Assembly (NCBI RefSeq): GCF_019799965.1
Contig: NZ_JABGCJ010000003.1
Coordinates: forward strand, 496,001 to 560,000
Length of the DNA stretch: 64,000 nt
DNA from: Modestobacter italicus
GTDB lineage: Bacteria > Actinomycetota > Actinomycetes > Mycobacteriales > Geodermatophilaceae
Direction: 5' to 3'
Shown here in pieces: positions 9,432 to 18,654 of this stretch. A model generated the notes under the pieces. That model did not search any database, was not told the DNA's origin, and saw only the letters and a program-made list of their open reading frames with translations. The position numbers and the translations under genes were made by a program. Within the stretch, counting starts at the first letter, position 1. Each line of letters starts with the position of its first letter.

Positions 9432-10591
9432 CGGGGCACCCCGGCGGTGCCGACGTGGCGGCGCCGGAAGCGGCCGCCCACCCGGGTGACGAGCTCGTAG
9501 TGGATGGTGTCGACGGCGTCGGCCCACTGCTGGGCGGTGGGCTCGCCGTCCTCGCCCGGCCCCCACAGCACCACCGTGTCACCCGGGGTCACCGGGTCGT
9601 CGCCGACGTCGAGCACGAACTGGTCCATGCACACCCGCCCGGCGATCGTGCGCTGCGCACCGGCCGCCAGCACCGGCGCGCGATTGCCGGCCGCGCGCGG
9701 GACGCCGTCGGCGTACCCGACCGGCACCAGCGCGAGGGTGGTCTCCCGCGCCGTGGCGTAGGTGTGTCCGTAGGAGACGCCGACGTGGGCCGGCACCCGC
9801 TTGGTCAGCGCGACCCGGGCCCGCACCGTCATCGCCGGCCGCAGCCCGTACTGCGCGGGGTCACCGCCGAGCGGGTCCAGGCCGTAGACCGCGACGCCCG
9901 GCCGGACCATGTCGTACCAGGTGTCCGGCAGCGCGATCGTCGCCGCCGAGTTGGCCAGGTGCCGGCGCGCCTCGGTGAGCCCGGCCGCCCGGGCGAGGGC
10001 CACCGCCTCCTCGAACACGTGCACCTGCCGGCCGATCGTGGGGTGGGTCGGGGCGTCGGCGTAGGCCAGGTGGCTCCACAGTCCGGTGACGGTCAGCACG
10101 CCGTCGGCCTGGGCGCGGGCCGCGGCGGCCACCAGGCCGGGCCAGGCCTCCGGGGTGGCGCCCTCCCGGGACAGCCCGGTGTCGGCGAACAGCTGCACCC
10201 GGGCGGCCGTGCCGGTGGCGCGTGCGGCGTCGACCACCTCGGCCAGCGCCCACTCCGCGTTGACCGACACCTCGACGTCGGCGGCCAGCGCCGCGGCGTA
10301 GTCCTCCCCCGGTGCGTGCTGCCAGGACAGCAGCGGCGCGGTGACCCCGGACGCGCGCAGTGCCAGCGCCTCCTCCAGCACCGTCACCCCGAGGGCGTCC
10401 GCCCCGCCGGCGAGCGCGGCCCGGGCGGCGGGCACCAGGCCGTGGCCGTAGCCGTCGGCCTTGACCACCGCCATCAGCGGGCGGCCGACCCGCTCCCGCA
10501 GCGCCGTGGTGTTCGCGGCGATCGCGTCCAGGTCGACCACGACCTCCGCCCGGCTGTCCAGCGCCTGCTGCAGCTGCGTCACGCCGTCCAC
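9428..10591 (-). CDS. alr: alanine racemase
   Basis: PLP enzyme making D-alanine for peptidoglycan. 387 residues, fold type III barrel plus C-terminal beta domain. The PLP lysine is K44 in AVVKADGYGHG, and the second catalytic tyrosine lies in VSYGHTY. It starts at GTG 10591 with GGGAGA upstream; a second in-frame GTG three codons later is possible. It follows nnrD closely and overlaps the hydrolase, as one operon from acpS onward. Confidence 0.97.
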   Translation of the reverse strand: MDGVTQLQQALDSRAEVVVDLDAIAANTTALRERVGRPLMAVVKADGYGHGLVPAARAALAGGADALGVTVLEEALALRASGVTAPLLSWQHAPGEDYAAALAADVEVSVNAEWALAEVVDAARATGTAARVQLFADTGLSREGATPEAWPGLVAAAARAQADGVLTVTGLWSHLAYADAPTHPTIGRQVHVFEEAVALARAAGLTEARRHLANSAATIALPDTWYDMVRPGVAVYGLDPLGGDPAQYGLRPAMTVRARVALTKRVPAHVGVSYGHTYATARETTLALVPVGYADGVPRAAGNRAPVLAAGAQRTIAGRVCMDQFVLDVGDDPVTPGDTVVLWGPGEDGEPTAQQWADAVDTIHYELVTRVGGRFRRRHVGTAGVPR

Positions 10592-10609
10592 TCTCCCAGG
10601 CGAGGCGGG

Positions 10610-12046
10610 TCAGGCCGCGCTGCCCCGCAGCCGGGCCACCGTCTCGGGCAGCCGGCGCACCAGGTCACCGGCGATCAGCGGACCCCGCTCGGCGGCCAGC
10701 TGGCCGGCCCGGCCGTGCAGGTGCGCGGCCACCGCGGCGGCCTCCGCCGCCGGGACGCCGGTGGCCAGCACCGCCCCCAGGATGCCGGCGAGCACGTCAC
10801 CGGTGCCGGCGGTGGCCAGCCAGGGCGTGCCGGTGCCGTTGACGAAGGTGCTCCCCGCCGCGTCCGCCACCACGGTGGCCTCGCCCTTGAGCAGCACGGT
10901 GCAGCCCAGGTCGGCGGCGCCCCGGCGGGCGGCGGCGAGCCGGTCGGTGCCGACCTCGCCGAAGACGCGGGCGAACTCCCGGTCGTGTGGGGTCAGCACG
11001 GTGGGCGCCGACCGGTCCCCGACCAGCTCCCGGTGCTGGGAGAGCAGGGTCAGCGCGTCGGCGTCGAGCACCACCGGCAGGTCGGTGGCCAGCACCTCGC
11101 GCAGCACGCTCAGCGCGTCGTCGTCGGTGCCCATGCCCGGCCCGACCACCCAGGCCTGCACCCGGCCGGCGTCCCCCGGGCGGCCCGCGGTGACGATCAC
11201 CTCCGGCCAGGCGGCCCGCACGCCGTCCGCCGCCGTGCCGGCGTAGCGGACCAGGCCCGGGCGGGTGCGCAGCGCGGCCCCCGTGCAGAGCACCCCGGCA
11301 CCGGGGTAGGTCGCCGAGCCCGCGAGGACGCCGACCACACCGCGGGAGTACTTGTCGTCCTCGGCGTCGGGCGCCTCCAGGTGGCCGGCGACGTCGGCGT
11401 CGGTCAGCTGCACCGCGTCCGGCGCGGGCAGTGCGTCGGCCAGGCCGATGTCGACCAGGTGCAGCGTGCCCGACCGGCCCCGGCCGGCGCCGACGACCAG
11501 CCCGGGCTTGACCGCCCCGAACGTCACCGTGTGCTGGGCGGGGAACGCCTCACCGGGCACCTCACCGGTGTCCGCGTCGACCCCGCTCGGGACGTCGACG
11601 GCCACCAGCAGGCCAGGCCCGGCGGTGGCGCGTCGCACCAGCTCGCCCGCCGCGGGGCGCAACGGACCGGACCCGCCGATGCCGACGATCCCGTCGAGCA
11701 CCAGGTCGGCACGCTCCAGGCCGGCCGCGTCGGCGTCGACCACCCGGCCGCCGGCCCGCCGCAGAGCGCCCAGGCCTGCGGCGTGCGCCCGCTCCGGGTC
11801 CAGCAGGACGGCGCGGACCTGCGCCCCGCGGGCCGCCAGCCGGGCGCCGGCCAGCAGCGCGTCCCCGCCGTTGTCACCGGAGCCGACCAGCAGCACCACC
11901 CGGACGCCGTGCGCCCGGCCCAGCAGACCCAGGCAGGTCGTGGCCAGGCCGGTGGCGGCGCGCTGCATCAGCACGTCGGGACGGGCGCCGGCCAGCACCT
12001 GCTGCTCCGCGGCGCGCACCTGCGCAGCGGAGAACAGCCCGATCAC
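10610..12046 (-). CDS. nnrD: bifunctional NAD(P)H-hydrate epimerase/dehydratase
   Basis: 478 residues repairing hydrated NAD(P)H. The N-terminal epimerase domain (about 1-200; [17 protein letters not shown] nucleotide loop) is fused to a C-terminal ADP/ATP-dependent dehydratase of ribokinase-like fold, with [12 protein letters not shown] and the signature [15 protein letters not shown]. The start is GTG 12046 ([16 protein letters not shown]) after GGGAGGTC; it overlaps the acpS stop by 4 bases. The open frame upstream of 12046 only shadows acpS. Confidence 0.95.
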   Translation of the reverse strand: MIGLFSAAQVRAAEQQVLAGARPDVLMQRAATGLATTCLGLLGRAHGVRVVLLVGSGDNGGDALLAGARLAARGAQVRAVLLDPERAHAAGLGALRRAGGRVVDADAAGLERADLVLDGIVGIGGSGPLRPAAGELVRRATAGPGLLVAVDVPSGVDADTGEVPGEAFPAQHTVTFGAVKPGLVVGAGRGRSGTLHLVDIGLADALPAPDAVQLTDADVAGHLEAPDAEDDKYSRGVVGVLAGSATYPGAGVLCTGAALRTRPGLVRYAGTAADGVRAAWPEVIVTAGRPGDAGRVQAWVVGPGMGTDDDALSVLREVLATDLPVVLDADALTLLSQHRELVGDRSAPTVLTPHDREFARVFGEVGTDRLAAARRGAADLGCTVLLKGEATVVADAAGSTFVNGTGTPWLATAGTGDVLAGILGAVLATGVPAAEAAAVAAHLHGRAGQLAAERGPLIAGDLVRRLPETVARLRGSAA

Positions 12047-12468
12047 GCCCGACCTCCCTCGGGCCGGTGCACCGCCGCCGACCGGCCCTGCGGGTGCACC
12101 CCGCCCTCTGCGATGACCACGGCCGAGGCGATGCCCCCGTCGTGGCTCAGCGACACGTGCCACGAGGTCACGCCCAGCTCGGCCGCCCGCCGGGCCACCG
12201 TGCCGCGCACCTCCAGGTGCGGTCGGCCGCGCTCGCCGACGACCACCTCCGCGTCGTGCCAGTGCAGGTCGCCGGGGGCACCGAGCGCCTTGGCCAGCGC
12301 CTCCTTCGCCGCGAACCGGGCGGCCAGCGACTCCCCGGTGCGCGCAGCACCCGAGGGCGTGCGCTGCTCGTCCGCGGTGAACAGCCGGTCCCGCAGCCCG
12401 GGGGTGCGGGCGAGGGAGGCGGCGAACCGCTCCACCGGGCAGACGTCGATCCCGACCCCGATGATCAC
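12043..12468 (-). CDS. acpS: holo-[acyl-carrier-protein] synthase
   Basis: 4'-phosphopantetheinyl transferase that activates ACP in fatty acid synthesis. 141 residues from GTG 12468 ([15 protein letters not shown]). The Mg-binding D in GVGID and the [14 protein letters not shown] helix are conserved, followed by [16 protein letters not shown]. An earlier GTG at 12501 is in frame, but its ribosome site would be buried in the glmS terminator stem (12504-12546), so the later start is preferred. The C-terminal ~20 residues extend beyond the usual end. Confidence 0.93.
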   Translation of the reverse strand: MIIGVGIDVCPVERFAASLARTPGLRDRLFTADEQRTPSGAARTGESLAARFAAKEALAKALGAPGDLHWHDAEVVVGERGRPHLEVRGTVARRAAELGVTSWHVSLSHDGGIASAVVIAEGGVHPQGRSAAVHRPEGGRA

Positions 12469-12503
12469 CGGGTCAGTCTGCCTGCCGCCCTCGTCTTCCA
12501 CCT

Positions 12504-12546
12504 ACGGCCGTCCCCCGCACCGACGCTGGTGCAGGGGGACGGCCGT
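12504..12546 (-). terminator. glmS terminator
   Basis: Perfect 13-bp stem (ACGGCCGTCCCCC/GGGGGACGGCCGT) extended by GCACC/GGTGC with one bulged A and a 6-base loop. It begins 39 bases after the glmS stop and ends 36 bases before the chosen acpS start. There is no U-tract. Read-through would be needed for acpS unless it has its own promoter inside this region. Confidence 0.8.
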
Positions 12547-12584
12547 CGATCAGGTGGCCTGTGCAGAGCCGAGGAGCCGGGCGG

Positions 12585-14447
12585 TCACTCGACGGTGACG
12601 GACTTGGCCAGGTTGCGCGGCTGGTCGACGTCCAGGCCGCGGGTGCTGGCGATCTCGCAGGCCAGCACCTGCAGCGGCACGGTGGTGACCACCGGGGCGA
12701 GCAGGGTCGGCGTGCGCGGCACCCGGATCACGTGGTCGGCGTAGGGCAGCACGTCGTCGTCGCCGTCCTCGGCGATCACGATGGTGCGGGCGCCCCGGGC
12801 GCGGACCTCCTGGATGTTGGAGACGACCTTGCCGTGCACCGACTCCCGGCTGCGCGGCGACGGGACGACCACGACCACCGGGGTGCCCTGGTCGATCAGC
12901 GCGATCGAGCCGTGCTTGAGCTCGCCGGCGGCGAAGCCCTCGGCGTGGATGTAGGCCAGCTCCTTTAGCTTGAGCGCGCCCTCCAGGGCCACCGGGTAGC
13001 CGACGTGCCGGCCGAGGAACAGCAGGGTGTTCTCCGTGGCCAGCGAGCGGGCGAGCTCCCGCACCGGCTCCATGTCGGCGAGCACCCGGCTGACGGCCTC
13101 GGGCAGGCCGCGCAGGTCCTCGACGATGGCGGCGACCTCGTCGGCGTACTTGACGCCGCGCACCTGGGCGAGGAAGAGGCCGACCAGGTAGCAGGCCACG
13201 ACCTGGGTGAGGAAGCCCTTCGTCGACGCGACGGCGACCTCCGGCCCGGCGTGGGTGTAGAGGACCGCGTCGGACTCCCGCGGGATCGTCGATCCGTTGG
13301 CGTTGCAGATGGCCAGCACCCGGGCCTTCTGGTCCTTGGCGTGCCGCAGCGCCATCAGGGTGTCCATCGTCTCGCCGGACTGGCTGATGACGACGACCAG
13401 CGTCGAGCGGTCCAGCACCGGGTCCCGGTAGCGGAACTCGCTGGCCAGCTCCACCTCGACCGGGATGCGGGTCCAGTGCTCGATGGCGTACTTCGCGATC
13501 AGCCCGGCGTGGTAGGCGGTGCCGCAGGCCACCACGAAGACCTTGTCGATGTCCCGCAGGTCCTGGTCGGAGAGCCGCACCTCGTCCAGCACCAGCTCAC
13601 CGGCCTCGCCGAGGCGGCCGAGCAGGGTGTCGGCCACCGCCTGCGGCTGCTCGGCGATCTCCTTGAGCATGAACCAGTCGTAGCCGCCCTTCTCGGCGGC
13701 CGCGGCGTCCCAGTCGACGGTGTAGGCGGTCGGCTCGACCGCGGCGCCGTCGAAGTCGGTCACCGTCACCCCGCGGGTGCGGTGCAGCTCGACGACCTGG
13801 TCCTGGCCCAGCTCGAGGGCGTTGCGGGTGTGCGCGATGAACGCGGCGACGTCCGAGCCCAGGAAGTACTCGCCCTCACCGACACCGACGACCAGGGGGC
13901 TGTTGCGGCGCGAGGCCACCACGGTGTCCGGCTCCGCGGCATGGGTGGCCACCAGGGTGAAGGCGCCCTCCAGCCGGCGGCTGACCGTGCGCATCGCCTC
14001 GGCGAGCCGGCCGGGCCCCTCGGCGGTCTCGGCGTAGACGGCGGCGAGCAGGTGCGCCACCACCTCGGTGTCGGTCTCGGAGGCGAACTCGACGCCGGTC
14101 GCCTCGCACTCGGCACGCAGCGGGGCGAAGTTCTCGATGATCCCGTTGTGGATCACCGCGACCGACCCGTCGGCCGAGACGTGCGGGTGGGCGTTCCGGT
14201 CGGTAGGGCCACCGTGCGTCGCCCACCGGGTGTGGCCGATGCCGATGGTGGAGGCCGGCAGCCCCGCCTCGGCCAGCTCCTTCTCCAGGTTGGCCAGCTT
14301 GCCGGCCTTCTTCGCGGTGGACAGCCGACCATCGGCCAGAACCGCCACACCTGCCGAGTCATACCCTCGGTACTCGAGCCGGCGCAGACCCTCCAGGACG
14401 ACGTCCAGTGAGTCCTTCGGGCCGACGTACCCCACGATTCCGCACAT
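12585..14447 (-). CDS. glmS: glutamine-fructose-6-phosphate aminotransferase (isomerising)
   Basis: First step of UDP-GlcNAc synthesis: fructose-6-P plus glutamine to glucosamine-6-P. 620 residues, full length. The N-terminal nucleophile Cys2 is in MCGIVGYVG; two SIS sugar-isomerase domains follow (SQSGETMDTLMAL and the second near LGRHVGYPVALEGALKLKELAYIHAEGF), and the protein ends in the canonical LAKSVTVE. ATG 14447 lies 7 bases after a TACCCT box with no ribosome site, so a leaderless mRNA is likely. No glmS ribozyme is seen upstream. Confidence 0.98.
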   Translation of the reverse strand: MCGIVGYVGPKDSLDVVLEGLRRLEYRGYDSAGVAVLADGRLSTAKKAGKLANLEKELAEAGLPASTIGIGHTRWATHGGPTDRNAHPHVSADGSVAVIHNGIIENFAPLRAECEATGVEFASETDTEVVAHLLAAVYAETAEGPGRLAEAMRTVSRRLEGAFTLVATHAAEPDTVVASRRNSPLVVGVGEGEYFLGSDVAAFIAHTRNALELGQDQVVELHRTRGVTVTDFDGAAVEPTAYTVDWDAAAAEKGGYDWFMLKEIAEQPQAVADTLLGRLGEAGELVLDEVRLSDQDLRDIDKVFVVACGTAYHAGLIAKYAIEHWTRIPVEVELASEFRYRDPVLDRSTLVVVISQSGETMDTLMALRHAKDQKARVLAICNANGSTIPRESDAVLYTHAGPEVAVASTKGFLTQVVACYLVGLFLAQVRGVKYADEVAAIVEDLRGLPEAVSRVLADMEPVRELARSLATENTLLFLGRHVGYPVALEGALKLKELAYIHAEGFAAGELKHGSIALIDQGTPVVVVVPSPRSRESVHGKVVSNIQEVRARGARTIVIAEDGDDDVLPYADHVIRVPRTPTLLAPVVTTVPLQVLACEIASTRGLDVDQPRNLAKSVTVE

Positions 14448-14454
14448 TCACCCG

Positions 14455-14460
14455 AGGGTA
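14455..14460 (-). promoter_or_regulatory. -10 box of a leaderless glmS promoter
   Basis: TACCCT on the minus strand ends 7 bases before the glmS ATG; the 150-base gap behind glmM gives room for a promoter. The -35 is weak (a GTGACG-like stretch about 19 bases upstream). Confidence 0.5.
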
Positions 14461-14597
14461 CCGGCTGTCCAGTACCGACCCGTCACATCCGGGAGGACAT
14501 GCACCATCGCCACCCACCGGCCCCAGCTGACCCACCCGCCACCACTCAGCGGCTGGGTCAGGTGGCAGCGGGCAGAGCACGCCGAGGGGACCCGACG

Positions 14598-15941
14598 TCA
14601 GCTGGTGGCGGCGACGACCTCGGCCAGTCGCGCAGCGACCTCGTCGGCCTGCTCCTGGGTGGGCGCCTCCACCATGACGCGGACCAGCTGCTCGGTGCCC
14701 GAGGGCCGGAGCAGCACCCGGCCGGCGTCGCCCAGCTCCTCCTCGACCTGGTTGACCGCTCGGGCCACCTCGTCGCTCTCGGCGACCGCGAGCCGGTCGG
14801 TCACCGGCACGTTGACCAGCGTCTGCGGCAGCCGCTGCACCACGGAGGCGAGCTCGGCCAGCGAGGCGCCGGTGGCGCTCATCCGGGAGAGCAGGGCCAG
14901 GCCGGTGAGCAGGCCGTCGCCGGTGGTGGCCCAGTCCAGGAAGACCAGGTGCCCGCTCTGCTCACCACCGAGGGACAGCCCGCGCGAGCGGAGGGCCTCC
15001 AGCACGTACCGGTCGCCGACCGCGGTGGTGTGCACCGTGATCCCGGCCGCGCGCATGGTGTGGTGGAAGCCGAGGTTGCTCATCACGGTGGCGACCACCG
15101 TGTCGTTCGTCAGGCTGCCGCTCTCGTGCAGCGCGAGGGCACAGATGGCCAGGATGGCGTCGCCGTCGACGACGTCACCCTCCGCGGTGACCGCGAGGCA
15201 GCGGTCGGCGTCGCCGTCGTGGGCGATGCCGATGTCCGCGCCGTGCGCCGCGACGGCCTCGATCAGCGGGCCCAGGTGGGTCGAGCCGATGCCGTCGTTG
15301 ATGTTCCAGCCGTCGGGCTCGCCACCGATGACGTGCACCTGGGCGCCGGCCCGGCGGTAGACCTCGGGCGCGGCGCGGGCGGCGGCGCCGTGCGCGCAGT
15401 CGACGACGACGCGCAGGCCGCGCAGCGGCTCGCGCAGTGCCGACAGCACGTGCGCGGTGTAGTCCTCGGCGGCGCCGGCCAGGTCGCGGACCCGGCCGAT
15501 CCCCCCGCCGGTGGGCCGGTGGTCGGCCTCGTCCTGGCCGGCGACCCGGCGTTCGATCGCGGCCTCGACGGCGTCGGGCAGCTTGTGGCCCCCGCGGCTG
15601 AACAACTTGATGCCGTTGTCGGGCATCGGGTTGTGGCTGGCCGAGATCATCACGCCGAGGTCGGCGTCGGTGCGGCCGGTGAGGTGGGCGATCGCCGGCG
15701 TGGGCAGCACACCCACGCGCAGCACCTCGGCCCCGGCGCTGGCCAGGCCGGCGACCACGGCCGCTTCGAGCATCTCCCCGCTGGCGCGAGGGTCGCGGCC
15801 GACGACCGCGACGGGACGCGAGGTCCCGTCGCGGTCGGCGAGCACGCTGGCGGCGGCACGCGCCACCGAGAGGGCCAACTCCGGCGTGAGGTCGGCGTTG
15901 GCCCGACCCCGGACGCCGTCGGTCCCGAACAGGCGACCCAC
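14598..15941 (-). CDS. glmM: phosphoglucosamine mutase
   Basis: Converts glucosamine-6-P to glucosamine-1-P, the step after GlmS. 447 residues, four-domain phosphohexomutase. The phosphoserine loop is [17 protein letters not shown] near residue 100, the Mg loop DGDADR is at about 243, and RPSGTE lies in the C-terminal phosphate-binding domain. It starts at GTG 15941 ([11 protein letters not shown]), 11 bases after rpsI, and is presumably cotranscribed with rplM-rpsI. Confidence 0.97.
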   Translation of the reverse strand: MGRLFGTDGVRGRANADLTPELALSVARAAASVLADRDGTSRPVAVVGRDPRASGEMLEAAVVAGLASAGAEVLRVGVLPTPAIAHLTGRTDADLGVMISASHNPMPDNGIKLFSRGGHKLPDAVEAAIERRVAGQDEADHRPTGGGIGRVRDLAGAAEDYTAHVLSALREPLRGLRVVVDCAHGAAARAAPEVYRRAGAQVHVIGGEPDGWNINDGIGSTHLGPLIEAVAAHGADIGIAHDGDADRCLAVTAEGDVVDGDAILAICALALHESGSLTNDTVVATVMSNLGFHHTMRAAGITVHTTAVGDRYVLEALRSRGLSLGGEQSGHLVFLDWATTGDGLLTGLALLSRMSATGASLAELASVVQRLPQTLVNVPVTDRLAVAESDEVARAVNQVEEELGDAGRVLLRPSGTEQLVRVMVEAPTQEQADEVAARLAEVVAATS

Positions 15942-15952
15942 AGACGTACCGG

Positions 15953-16368
<416 letters not shown>

Positions 16369-16372
<4 letters not shown>

Positions 16373-16812
16373 TGGGCCACCTGCTTGATCTCGTAGGTCT
16401 GGGGCTGCTGGGCGGCGTGGGGGTGCTCGGGCCCGGCGTAGACCTTGAGCTTGGAGAGCATCTGCCGGCCCAGCGAGTTGTGCGGCAGCATCCCCTTGAC
16501 GGCGCGCTCGATCACGCGGTCGGGACGGGTCTTCAGCTCGTCACCGACGTTGATCGCCCGCAGGCCGCCCGGGTAGCCGGAGTGCCGGTAGGCGACCTTG
16601 GTGTCGCGCTTGGAGCCGGTGAGGGCCACCTTGCCCGCGTTGACGATGACGACGAAGTCGCCGGCGTCGACGTGCGGCGCGAACTGGGGCTTGTGCTTGC
16701 CGCGGAGGAGGATCGCGGTCTGGCTGGCGAGTCGACCGAGCACCACGTCGGTGGCGTCGATGACGTGCCAGGCCCGGGTGATGTCACCGGGCTTGGGGCT
16801 GTACGTGCGCAC
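16369..16812 (-). CDS. rplM: ribosomal protein L13
   Basis: 147 residues from GTG 16812 ([19 protein letters not shown]), the same length as typical actinobacterial L13; an in-frame GTG three codons earlier (16821) is an alternative, nearer to AGGAC. Conserved [16 protein letters not shown] and [11 protein letters not shown] are present. First gene of the rplM-rpsI-glmM group; the upstream gap to the carbonic anhydrase gene should hold its promoter, though no clear boxes were picked out. Confidence 0.97.
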
Positions 16813-17007
16813 GAGGCTCACTTGTCCTGTCGTCGTCGGGCGGGTGGCTGGTGGGATCGCCTCACCGAACACGGGAGACGCGGACTGACCCGACGGGTCG
16901 GGGTCCCGGACGCGCGCGCACCAGCCGGCGGCGCGCACCAGCGGATGACGATACCAGCCACACCAGCCCGGCCTCCCGCCGTCTGCCCGGCAGGACGGCG
17001 ACGGTGG

Positions 17008-17493
17008 TCAGCTGACCTCGCGCAGCCTCCCGGTGGCCACGTCGTAGACGGTCCCGCGGACCTCGGTGCTGAGCAGGTAGGGCGTCGCGCGGATCAGCGC
17101 CATCGACTCGCGCACGTCGGCGTCCACGTCGGTGAAGGTGCGGGCGGCCCACGGCGGCCGGTGCCCGGTGCGCTGCTCGACCAGGTCGGCGACCTGGTCG
17201 TCGGTGGCCTTGTTCAGGCCGCAGTCGGTGTGGTGCACCAGCACGACCGCGCGGGTGCCCAGCACGTGCTGGGAGATGGTCAGCGAGCGCAGGGTGTCCT
17301 CGGTGACGACGCCGCCGGCGTTGCGGATGACGTGCGCGTCGCCGACGGCCAGGCCGAGCATGCCGAACAGCGGCATCCGGGAGTCCATGCAGGCGACGAC
17401 GGCGACCTTGCGCGCCGGGGCCACCGGGAGGTCTCCGGGGAACTCCCCGAGCCAGGCCTCGTTGGCCGCCAGCATCCGGTCGATCTCGGTCAC
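17008..17493 (-). CDS. beta-class carbonic anhydrase
   Basis: 161 residues, compact beta-CA interconverting CO2 and bicarbonate. Zinc ligands are C35 (ACMDSRM), H88 and C91 (HHTDCG); the D37/R39 dyad is present. The short form resembles mycobacterial CanA-type enzymes. It starts at GTG 17493 with GGAGG eight bases upstream, and lies alone between rplM and the sugar kinase. Confidence 0.94.
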   Translation of the reverse strand: MTEIDRMLAANEAWLGEFPGDLPVAPARKVAVVACMDSRMPLFGMLGLAVGDAHVIRNAGGVVTEDTLRSLTISQHVLGTRAVVLVHHTDCGLNKATDDQVADLVEQRTGHRPPWAARTFTDVDADVRESMALIRATPYLLSTEVRGTVYDVATGRLREVS

Positions 17494-17545
17494 CAGGTCC
17501 TCCGCCCGTCGTGCGCTGATCGCCGAACACCGTAACCGGGCCCGG

Positions 17546-18499
17546 CTACACCCGGGACCGGCCCTCCTCCGCGAGCCGGGCGACCTCGGCCGGGGACAGC
17601 CGCGGCCGGCCGCCCAGGCGGGACACCGTCAGCGCCGCCGCGGCACCGGCCTCCCAGGCCGCCGTCCGGGGGTCGGCGCCGCGCAGCAGGGCGACGGTCA
17701 GGGCGGCGACGACGCTGTCGCCGGCCCCGGTCGGGTCGACCGGGTCCTGCCCCAGCAAGGGCACCAGCTGTTCCCGCACCTGGCCGCCGGGCTCCCGCCA
17801 GACGGTCAGGTCGCCCTCCTCGCCGGCGGCGAGGCTGACGACCCGGGGGCCGGCGGCGCACAGCTCGCGGGCCGCGGCCCGCACGTCGCGGAGCCCGTCC
17901 AGCTCACCACCCACCCACATCGCCGCCTCGGCCTCGTCGGCGCGGAGCACGTGCACCGACGCCAGCAGCGCGTCCCGGGTCTCCTCGTCCGGCGGGGCCC
18001 CGTCGGCCACGGTCAGCGCGCCGCGCGGCGCCCGCTGCAGCGCGGCACGCACCGCGTCGCCGGGCTGCTGGAGCTGCAGCAGCACCGCCCGGGCCCGGCG
18101 GAGCAACGGATCGGCCGCCGCGACGTCCGCCGGGGTGAGCAGGGTCGGGCCGGGGACGTCCTCCAGCAGCCGGCGGACGCCACCGGGTTCCACCAGGTCG
18201 ACCAGCAGGGCCGTCGCCGCGTCCGGCCGGCGGACGACCCCGGACACCCACAGGCCGTCGCTGACCGCCTGGGCCAGCACCAGATCGCCGGCCGGGTCGT
18301 CCCCGAGGACGCCGACCAGCGCCACCGGACAGCCCAGCTGGACCGTGGCCAGCCCCTGGTTGGCGCCCTTGCCGCCGAGCACCTCGCGCCGGCGGCGCAC
18401 CGCCGTGGACCGCCCGCCGCGCGGCAGCCGGTCGATGTTCAGGACGAGGTCCCGGCCCACCTGACCGACGACGACGGCGGGTCCCTCCAGGGCGGTCAG
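17546..18499 (-). CDS. PfkB-family carbohydrate kinase (ribokinase-like)
   Basis: Phosphorylates a sugar or nucleoside. The C-terminal PfkB signature with catalytic Asp is DPTGAGDSVVAAL; the N-terminal GGKGANQGLA substrate motif is present. The start is uncertain. GTG 18460 would cut off the conserved first strand (EGPAVVVGQVGRDLVLNID), which continues in frame upstream to a CTG at 18499 with GGAG seven bases before it; that gives 317 residues and is used here. GKGANQG favours ribokinase-like substrates over fructose-1-P. Divergent from moeA. Confidence 0.82.
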   Translation of the reverse strand: MTALEGPAVVVGQVGRDLVLNIDRLPRGGRSTAVRRRREVLGGKGANQGLATVQLGCPVALVGVLGDDPAGDLVLAQAVSDGLWVSGVVRRPDAATALLVDLVEPGGVRRLLEDVPGPTLLTPADVAAADPLLRRARAVLLQLQQPGDAVRAALQRAPRGALTVADGAPPDEETRDALLASVHVLRADEAEAAMWVGGELDGLRDVRAAARELCAAGPRVVSLAAGEEGDLTVWREPGGQVREQLVPLLGQDPVDPTGAGDSVVAALTVALLRGADPRTAAWEAGAAAALTVSRLGGRPRLSPAEVARLAEEGRSRV

Positions 18500-18589
18500 C
18501 GGTCCTCTCCACTCCGTCGGCGGCGTCCCGGCCGCGATCCGATGATCATCACTCGGACAGCCTGCCCGGTCACGCTGCGTGGTGCGAGT

Positions 18590-18609
18590 ACCGGTGGCGC
18601 ACCACCGGT
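18590..18609. repeat. inverted repeat between the PfkB kinase and moeA
   Basis: ACCGGTGG-CGCA-CCACCGGT: perfect 8-base arms in the ~155-base divergent region, 46 bases before moeA. Its position suits an operator for either gene. No regulator is identifiable in the window. Confidence 0.4.
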
Positions 18610-18654
18610 CCCCGCACCGTCCCGGCGCCGGGGCCCATCGGTGAGGATGGGCGG

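Noticed and set aside
9455-12598. 1047-codon plus-strand frame opposite alr and nnrD
   Set aside because: Shadow of well-supported minus-strand genes.
14448-14597. glmS ribozyme or riboswitch upstream of glmS
   Set aside because: The TACCCT box is 7 bases from the ATG and no ribozyme core was recognised; such ribozymes are typical of Firmicutes.
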